DNA of 10,184 nucleotides from Burkholderiales bacterium. Lineage in GTDB: Bacteria > Pseudomonadota > Gammaproteobacteria > Burkholderiales > Usitatibacteraceae. Where the stretch lies: the NCBI GenBank assembly GCA_014378085.1, contig JACMOJ010000523.1, positions 1-10,184 of the forward strand, read 5' to 3'. Every line of letters begins with the position of its first letter. The first letter of the stretch is position 1. A program made the position numbers and the translations under genes. Below, one piece after another: positions 1 through 5,041 of this stretch. The notes under the pieces were generated by a model, which did not search any database, was not told where the DNA came from, and saw only the letters and a list, made by a program, of their open reading frames with translations.

Positions 1-486
1 AACATCGCCGCCAGCCCGAAGAGCATCAACCCGCCGCGCGTAAGGTCGTAGTCTTCCAGCATGCGCGGCCACGTCATGCCAAGGCTCAGGCCTAGGCTGA
101 GTTCAAAGATGAGGCTGAGCACGGCCCAGATTGCGCCGATGCGCCAGCAGGTGATGGCATAAGCAGATTCCTCATCGCTGCGCTCGCTCAGAATGACAGC
201 GTTTTGGGTGGTAGTGCTCGATGCACTTGGTGTTGCAGCGCCTCCTCTGCCTAGCCCTCCCGCGCGCTGGGGGGGAGGGGATGGAGGCTGCGGCACGCAT
301 CCAGCGCATGGTGCACCAGGTGATGGTGAAGATGATGATGGTGGCGGTGACGATGCTGAGTTGACGCGCGCGGAAGCCGCCGAGGACGGGCTCAAGGAAG
401 ATGGTGCGCAGCGTGCCGTGAATGGATTCGGCGACGATGATCAAAAGCCAGACGGCGAGTGCGCGTTTGAGGATCGGGAAGGACAT
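1..486 (-). pseudogene. Small integral membrane protein gene, split by a repeat insertion and running off the left edge
   Basis: The N-terminal part (ATG at 486) has two likely membrane helices, about residues 9-22 (ALAVWLLIIVAE) and 43-58 (SIVTATIIIFTITWC). About 65 codons in, the gene runs into a G/C-rich repeat, and this frame stops at 172-174. One base out of frame, from about position 164 to the window edge, the same strand reads AYAITCWRIGAIWAVLSLIF, then a segment containing WPRMLEDYDLTRGG. This is a plausible third helix and loop of the same protein. From memory, a family of small bacterial membrane proteins has the order helix, helix, IGALW-type helix, then W..LL.DYD..RG; I know no function for it. 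No clear Shine-Dalgarno precedes the ATG. The gene is broken as written, but losing one base in the G7 tract at 269-275 would reopen the frame through the insert. It could therefore be a live gene with a tolerated insertion, a phase-variable gene, or a sequencing error. Confidence 0.6.
165..290. repeat. Composite dispersed repeat, copy 1, inserted in the membrane-protein gene
   Basis: About 125 bp separates the two recognisable halves of the membrane protein. The left end, read on the minus strand, contains a CTGTCATTCTGAGCG-type motif, a dispersed sequence that often gives spurious HSERSEE peptides in bacterial annotations. The right end holds a pyrimidine-rich block, then a G7 tract and AGGGG. 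Positions about 210-285 match a second copy at 613-700 in the same orientation. The exact ends are inferred from where the membrane-protein reading resumes. No target-site duplication was evident. Confidence 0.7.
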
Positions 487-612
487 TACGAAATTTTAGT
501 AAGTCCGCGTAGGGTCGTCAGTGCGGTGGCAAGGGGGACGCGCGTGGAAAATTGCGCCCCGGACTAAATGGCCGATGAAGCGGGCGACGCTGTCTGGGGC
601 GGCAGGCTGCTA

Positions 613-700
613 GAGGTGGCGCTCGATGCACGTGGTGTTACAGCGCCCCTGCTCCCTACCCCTACCCCTCCCCCGCGCTGGGGGGAGGGGACTGAAGTGG
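613..700. repeat. Composite dispersed repeat, copy 2
   Basis: This is a direct-orientation relative of the block at about 210-290. Both share GCTCGATGCAC, then TGGTGTT, CAGCGCC, a C/T-rich run, CGCGCTGGGGGG and AGGGG. This copy has G6 (680-685) where copy 1 has G7, and an extra CCCTACC-like step in the pyrimidine run. It lacks the CATTCTGAGCG end seen at copy 1, so the shared unit is only about 80-90 bp. Confidence 0.7.
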
Positions 701-897
701 GTGCTCGGCCAGGCGGGTTTGGTAGGCTGGGTCATTTTGATGGACTCGGTTTAGCAAAACATATTGTGCGGTGAGCCGCAAGCTTCGCCATGTTGCAATA
801 TTTGTGAATGTAGCTACGGTCTCCGGCCATGGTGCCGCAATTTTGCTGCCCCGTTGCATCGGCGGGCGGTACCGGTTACGAAGTGTGACGAATCTTA

Positions 898-925
898 TGA
901 ACTTGTCGAAGCACTGCCGGTCTAG
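898..925 (+). promoter_or_regulatory. Sigma-E (ECF) type promoter candidate for the exported repeat protein
   Basis: TGAACTT at 898-904 and GTCTAG at 920-925 are separated by exactly 15 bases. The known E. coli sigma-E consensus is GGAACTT, a 15-16 base spacer, then GTCTAA, so each box has one mismatch. Transcription would start near 932 and leave an untranslated leader of about 110 bases before the ATG at 1042. An envelope-stress promoter fits a gene for an exported protein. The match was found by eye, not by scoring. Confidence 0.55.
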
Positions 926-1027
926 AAAGGCATATCATTAGTTTGTGGTTTGTTCGTGCGGTGTTTGTCCCTGGTTCGTATTTCATTAAGTGTACGTAGC
1001 GTTGGGAAAACCATCGGCTGCATCACT

Positions 1028-1033
1028 AGGAGG
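1028..1033 (+). promoter_or_regulatory. Strong ribosome binding site
   Basis: AGGAGG is a complete anti-16S match, eight bases upstream of the ATG at 1042. It fixes the start of the exported protein over other open frames in the area. Confidence 0.9.
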
Positions 1034-1041
1034 TTTATCTC

Positions 1042-1719
1042 ATGCAAAGTTTTCTAACGCTTTCTGTTGCTGTCTGCGCTACCTTGGCGGCAGCAGTAAT
1101 CACTCCGGCTGCGGCGCAGGCGGTAGGCAACGTCATTTCCAGCACGCCGGTCATGAAACGTGTCACCGAGACACCGCGTGGCTGTAAGCCCGCCCCCCAG
1201 CGCGGCTGTGAGCTCATCACGCAAGACCGCATCATCGGTTACAAGGTGGTGTATGAATACAACGGCAAACAGCACGAGGTGCAGCTGCCGTTTCCGGTAG
1301 GCGCAACCATTTCACTGGAGACGTCTTCTAGTGGCGTACAGCCCGCCTCGACACCTTCGGTAACGCCTACACCCTCATATGAGTCCCCACCTAGCCGAGT
1401 GGTTGTGGAGTCTGGCTACCGCCCTGAGCCCCGGTATGTGGAGCCGCGTTATGTAGAGCCACGGTATGTGGAGCCACGTTATGTGGAGCAACGCTATGTA
1501 GAACCCCGGTATGTGGAGCCGCGTTATCTAGAACCACGCTATGTGGAACGCGTGCGGGTCTACGATGATCCGTATTATTACAGCCCAGCCTGGCCAGCGG
1601 CAGTCGTTGGCCTCACGCTTGGGTACGTTGCCGGCAGTGCGTATTGGAATGGGCCGCGCGGCTATGTGCAATACCGCGACCACAGCGGCCACGGCGGTTG
1701 GCGTGGGCATCGCCGTTAA
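1042..1719 (+). CDS. Exported protein with tandem EPRYV repeats and a glycine-zipper-like tail
   Basis: The 225-aa product starts with a signal peptide of about 25-27 residues: polar start, hydrophobic core LTLSVAVCATLAAAV, and a likely cut near AAAQA. Residues 46-92 hold two cysteines (C48, C56), which could form a disulfide, and a segment reading GYKVVYEYNGKQHEVQLPFP. Similar GY.V.Y.YNG..Y...LP segments occur in small periplasmic or outer-membrane proteins annotated as glycine zipper 2TM proteins; this link is from memory. A Ser/Thr/Pro linker (about 95-120) leads to eight EPRYV pentads (129-168), a Tyr-rich stretch, a Gly/Ala hydrophobic segment (about 183-200, AAVVGLTLGYVAGSAYW) and a basic His/Gly/Arg tail. 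It is a single-gene unit, with a sigma-E-like promoter before it and a terminator after it. An envelope-located structural or stress role is inferred; no enzymatic motif is seen. Confidence 0.88.
   Translation: MQSFLTLSVAVCATLAAAVITPAAAQAVGNVISSTPVMKRVTETPRGCKPAPQRGCELITQDRIIGYKVVYEYNGKQHEVQLPFPVGATISLETSSSGVQPASTPSVTPTPSYESPPSRVVVESGYRPEPRYVEPRYVEPRYVEPRYVEQRYVEPRYVEPRYLEPRYVERVRVYDDPYYYSPAWPAAVVGLTLGYVAGSAYWNGPRGYVQYRDHSGHGGWRGHRR
1426..1545 (+). repeat. Eight in-frame 15-bp repeats encoding EPRYV
   Basis: Eight consecutive 15-bp units encode EPRYV, with one Q variant (unit 5, EQRYV) and one L variant (unit 7, EPRYL). Most differences between units are synonymous third-position changes. 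Units 1-3 closely resemble units 6-8 in order, suggesting that a five-unit (75-bp) block was duplicated. Being a multiple of three, unit gain or loss changes length without shifting the frame. Confidence 0.95.
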
Positions 1720-1743
1720 CAGTTTTTGAGTGTGTGACTCAAA

Positions 1744-1772
1744 GGCGCTACGGTAAACGTAGCGCCTTTTTT
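1744..1772 (+). terminator. Intrinsic terminator of the exported repeat protein gene
   Basis: A perfect 9-bp stem, GGCGCTACG (1744-1752) with CGTAGCGCC (1758-1766), encloses a GTAAA loop and is followed by six T residues. It lies 25 bases after the stop codon at 1719. The minus strand has an AAA/TTT run beyond the stem, so weak activity on transcripts arriving from fdsA is possible. Confidence 0.93.
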
Positions 1773-1785
1773 ATTGGCGAGGTGA

Positions 1786-1893
1786 TTAGAACGCCTCGGC
1801 GATCGCGGTTCCCACTTCGAACGTGTAGGCCTTGCCGTCTTTTCCGACCCCGTCTCCGGGGATCACGGCAATTTTGTGGGTCTGTATCTTCAC
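1786..1893 (-). pseudogene. Remnant of a tartrate/isopropylmalate dehydrogenase-type gene with an in-frame internal deletion
   Basis: A GTG at 1893, with GAGG seven bases upstream, opens a 35-codon frame ending in TAA at 1786. Residues 1-18 read VKIQTHKIAVIPGDGVGK, the N-terminal strand and glycine turn typical of the isocitrate/isopropylmalate/tartrate dehydrogenase family (IAVIPGDGIGKE in TtuC-type proteins). Residues 19-35, DGKAYTFEVGTAIAEAF, resemble the C-terminal end of the same family (GKATT.EVG.AIA.A). About 320 central residues, including all catalytic and metal-binding positions, are missing, yet the join is in frame and the translation signals survive. It cannot be an active enzyme. 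It lies downstream of fdsA on the same strand, so it may once have been an operon member. The assignment rests on two short motifs. Confidence 0.65.
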
Positions 1894-1996
1894 GCGGCAA
1901 CCTCATCGGCAGAACGTCATTGCCAAAATTTTGTGACCCAGCCGAGGCGCCGTGTTGCACGTTATTTTGACAGCGATTTCACCTTTTGCTGCGTAA

Positions 1997-4870
1997 TTAA
2001 TTCTCCTGCGAGCGGCTCGCTTCGGTAAAAGACATCCCGCCGCCATAGCTCGACAGCGCTACCATCGTGGCACCCTTGGTCACGTTCACCGCGCAGTACT
2101 TGAGCTCGGCTATCTTGCCGAACGGGTCGAGCGCGGGATTGGTCAGCATATTCGCGGCGGCCTCGTAGTAGGCGAATGGCATAAATACGCTACCAATCGG
2201 AATGCCTTCATCTGTCCGCACCGTGATGCCCACCTGACCCCGCCGCGACGCGATCGTAACCGTTTCACCGGCGGCGACACCCACTTTGCGCATGTCGATC
2301 GGGTTCATGCTGACCACCGCGCTCGGCTCTATCGCATCTAGCACCGAAGCGCGACGGGTCATCGAGCCGGTATGCCAATGCTCAAGCTGACGGCCGGTGA
2401 TCAACACAAACGGGTACTCAGCATCCGGGCGTTCGTTAGCCGGAATAATGTCGGCCGGCACAAATTTCGCACGACCTGACGCGGTGGGGAATGAATCGAT
2501 AAACACCACCGGCTGGCCCGGATCGTTGTCGTCTGCGCACGGGTAGGTCACGCTCGATTCGCGATTGAGACGGTCCCAGCTAATGCCGCTGATGGAGTTT
2601 TGTGCGATATGCATTTCTTCGTACACGGCGGCCACACCGCTGTCGTCGCCTGCGTATTGCCAATCAAGCCCCAGTCGTTTGGCGAGTTGTTGAATGATCC
2701 ACAAATCCTGCCGCGCGTCACCCGGCATATCGAGTGCACGTCGGCCCAGCTGCACCATGCGGTCGGTATTGGTCACGGTACCGGTTTTTTCTGGCCATGC
2801 AGATGCGGGCAACACCACGTCCGCCAAGTAAGCGGTCTCGGTCAAGAAAATATCTTGCACCACCAGCATATCGAGATTCGCGAGGCCCGCGCGTGCATGG
2901 TTCGAGTCGGGGTCTGACATTGCCGGGTTCTCGCCCATCACATACATGCCCTTGATGCGCCCATCACACGCGGCGTCGATGATTTCTACCACGGTCAGGC
3001 CAGGCTTGTTATCGAGTTTGGTGTTCCAAAGTTTTTCAAAGCGCGCGTGGTTCTCTGGGTTGTCCACGCGCTTGTAATCCGGAAACATCATTGGGATTAA
3101 GCCGGCATCGGACGCGCCCTGCACATTGTTTTGTCCACGTAGCGGATGCAGCCCGGCGCCAGGCTTGCCGACCTGCCCTGTCATTAGCGTGAGTGCGATC
3201 AGGCAGCGCGCGTTGTCAGTGCCGTGCACGTGCTGCGAGATACCCATACCCCACAAAATGATGGAGGCTTTTGATGTCGCATAAGCACGCGCCACTTCGC
3301 GCAGCGTTTCAGCCGGAATGCCGCACAGCGGGGCCATTTTTTCTGGCGAGAAGTCTTTCGCGTTGGCTTTCAGCGCTTCGTAGTTTTCGGTGCGATTCTT
3401 AATAAAGTCCTCATCGACTAAACCTTCCTCGATGATGGTGTAAATCATCGCGTTCAACATCGCCACGTCCATGTCGGGCTTGAACTGCAGGTATCGCCAC
3501 GCATGGCGATACAAGTCATTACGGCGTGGATCAGCAACGATCAACTTCGCATTTCCGTTTTTGCCCGCACGGGTGGCGTTCTTAATCCATGTTGCCGCCA
3601 CCGGATGGTTTGAGGTCGGATTCGCGCCGATGATAAAAATCACCTCCGCGTTTTCAACATCACCCACTTGATTGGATACCGCGCCGGAGCCCACACCTTC
3701 TAGCAGCGCCGCAACTGATGACGCATGACAAAGCCGTGTGCAGTGATCAACGTTATTGGAGCCAAATCCCACCCGCACTAGCTTCTGAAACAGATACGCC
3801 TCTTCGTTGGAGCCTTTGGCGCTGCCGAAACCAGCCAGCGCTGTTGGGCCTTCGCCGTTTGCCACACCCCTGTCGCGAATTTTTGCCAGCGCACCGCCGG
3901 CGAGGTCAAGTGCTTCTTCCCACGTCGCCTCACGAAACACATCGCGCCAATTCTCCGGATCCATGCTGAAGTCGCCGTTTTTCGGCACACCTTCTTTGCG
4001 AATCAACGGCGTGGTGAGGCGCTGCTTGTGATGCGCGTAATCAAAACCAAAGCGGCCCTTCACACACAAGCGAGATTGGTTGGCTGGGCCATCACGGCCT
4101 TCAACGAGAATGATGGTGTTATCTTTGACGTGATACGTGAGCTGACAACCGACACCACAGTACGGGCACACGCTATCCACTTTTTTATCCGCCACGACGG
4201 CATAGGCATCTTTGGCTGGCGCTAGTGCGCCGGTCGGGCAGGCCTGCACACACTCGCCGCACGCCACACAGGTCGAGCTACCCATGGCGTCATCAAAATC
4301 AAATACGATTTTTGATTTCGCACCGCGGAAAGCGTAGCCGATCACGTCGTTGTTTTGCTCCTCGCGGCAAGCGCGAACGCAGCGGGTGCACTGGATACAC
4401 GCATCCAGATTCACACTCATCGCCGGGTGCGAAACGTCCGGCGCGGGTGCCCGATGTTTGGCCACCTTCGACGAAAAACGCGATTCCGTAACACCGAGAC
4501 GCGTTTGCCACATGCTGAGTTCGTTGTCTTGTGGCTTATGATTTTTTTCTGGTGCATCAGCGGTAAGTAGCTCAAGCACCATCTTCTGCGAGTGGAGCGC
4601 ACGCGGTGAGGCGGTTGAGACTTCCATGTTGTTGCTGGGGTGGCGACAGCAAGACGGCGCGAGCACGCGTTCGCCCTTAATTTCGACCACGCAGACGCGA
4701 CAATTGCCATCGGGACGATAGCCGGGCATGTAACAAAGACGCGGGATCTCCTTGCCGTGTTGTTTGGCGATTTCGATCAGCGTTTCATCGGCGAAGGCGA
4801 TAATTTTTTCGCCGTCGAGGATGAATTCGACGGTGGTGCGGGCGACGAGGGGTTCTGCCAGCATATTCAT
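1997..4870 (-). CDS. fdsA: NAD-dependent formate dehydrogenase, alpha (catalytic) subunit
   Basis: The 957-aa cytoplasmic subunit oxidises formate to CO2 at a bis-MGD molybdenum or tungsten centre. Domains in order: an N-terminal [2Fe-2S] ferredoxin fold (C46, C57, C60, C74 or C75); a NuoG-like stretch with H93; an 8Fe ferredoxin domain (C158/161/164/168 and C201/204/207/211); the molybdopterin oxidoreductase core with its [4Fe-4S] ligands (C235, C238, C242, C269) and CVKGRFG; the HCTRLCHASS active site, where C381 should ligate the metal and H382 is the neighbouring conserved histidine; and a C-terminal molydopterin-dinucleotide-binding barrel (about 815-930). Length fits the roughly 105-kDa FdsA family. 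The start is ATG with AAAAGG eight bases upstream. It follows the fused fdsGB gene after a 171-bp gap filled by a repeat. Oddly, no cysteines lie near H93 (none between residues 76 and 157), so the His-Cys cluster motif known from NuoG is not visible. No fdhD, fdsD or mobA follows. Confidence 0.95.
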   Translation of the reverse strand: MNMLAEPLVARTTVEFILDGEKIIAFADETLIEIAKQHGKEIPRLCYMPGYRPDGNCRVCVVEIKGERVLAPSCCRHPSNNMEVSTASPRALHSQKMVLELLTADAPEKNHKPQDNELSMWQTRLGVTESRFSSKVAKHRAPAPDVSHPAMSVNLDACIQCTRCVRACREEQNNDVIGYAFRGAKSKIVFDFDDAMGSSTCVACGECVQACPTGALAPAKDAYAVVADKKVDSVCPYCGVGCQLTYHVKDNTIILVEGRDGPANQSRLCVKGRFGFDYAHHKQRLTTPLIRKEGVPKNGDFSMDPENWRDVFREATWEEALDLAGGALAKIRDRGVANGEGPTALAGFGSAKGSNEEAYLFQKLVRVGFGSNNVDHCTRLCHASSVAALLEGVGSGAVSNQVGDVENAEVIFIIGANPTSNHPVAATWIKNATRAGKNGNAKLIVADPRRNDLYRHAWRYLQFKPDMDVAMLNAMIYTIIEEGLVDEDFIKNRTENYEALKANAKDFSPEKMAPLCGIPAETLREVARAYATSKASIILWGMGISQHVHGTDNARCLIALTLMTGQVGKPGAGLHPLRGQNNVQGASDAGLIPMMFPDYKRVDNPENHARFEKLWNTKLDNKPGLTVVEIIDAACDGRIKGMYVMGENPAMSDPDSNHARAGLANLDMLVVQDIFLTETAYLADVVLPASAWPEKTGTVTNTDRMVQLGRRALDMPGDARQDLWIIQQLAKRLGLDWQYAGDDSGVAAVYEEMHIAQNSISGISWDRLNRESSVTYPCADDNDPGQPVVFIDSFPTASGRAKFVPADIIPANERPDAEYPFVLITGRQLEHWHTGSMTRRASVLDAIEPSAVVSMNPIDMRKVGVAAGETVTIASRRGQVGITVRTDEGIPIGSVFMPFAYYEAAANMLTNPALDPFGKIAELKYCAVNVTKGATMVALSSYGGGMSFTEASRSQEN

Positions 4871-4878
4871 ACAAAAAA

Positions 4879-4884
4879 CCTTTT
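4879..4884 (-). promoter_or_regulatory. Ribosome binding site of fdsA, next to the intergenic repeat
   Basis: Read on the minus strand, AAAAGG ends eight bases before the ATG at 4870. It lies between the inverted-repeat arm (ending at 4891) and the start codon, so fdsA keeps its own ribosome site although the repeat separates it from fdsB. Confidence 0.65.
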
Positions 4885-4890
4885 AGGCGG

Positions 4891-5033
4891 AACCGCAGAT
4901 GAACGCAGATGAACGCAGATTAAGTCACGACAAGATCGCGTGGTCGACTCGATTGGATGGCGGAGCGCGACACCCCAACTTAGCTTGGAATCATCGACTA
5001 TGAATCTGTGTTCATCTGCGTTCATCTGCGGTT
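4891..5033. repeat. Inverted-repeat element filling the fdsB-fdsA intergenic space
   Basis: The arms 4891-4921 and 5003-5033 are reverse complements over 31 bases with one mismatch, enclosing 81 bases. Each arm holds three short CGCAGAT steps spaced about 10 bp, of the ATCTGCGTTCATCTGCGG type. This dispersed bacterial sequence often yields spurious ICVHLRSSA-like peptides. The element begins eight bases after the fdsB stop and ends 20 bases before the fdsA ATG. No transposase or obvious target duplication is present. In mRNA it would form a long stem between the two cistrons. Confidence 0.9.
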
Positions 5034-5041
5034 GCCTCGAA

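Larger units (their letters stand above)
487..1041. other. Non-coding stretch between divergently transcribed genes
   Basis: No convincing gene lies here. Open frames at 568-774 (plus) and 662-859 (minus) run through the copy-2 repeat and have low-complexity translations without family features. The stretch holds that repeat (613-700), a sigma-E-like promoter (898-925) and the ribosome binding site (1028-1033) of the downstream plus-strand gene. The remaining sequence, about 700-890, shows nothing I can name. Confidence 0.6.

Noticed and set aside
568..774. 68-aa plus-strand frame over repeat copy 2
   Set aside because: Its content is a translated low-complexity repeat, with no ribosome site or family features.
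1042..1719. A silk-like or adhesin assignment for the EPRYV protein
   Set aside because: Pentapeptide repeats alone do not show adhesion. No anchor or autotransporter features are present.
2003..2020. GCGAG/CTCGC palindrome and AGGAG motif at the end of fdsA
   Set aside because: The hairpin lies within the last fdsA codons with no T run, and no start codon follows the AGGAG at a useful distance. I call neither a terminator nor a ribosome site.
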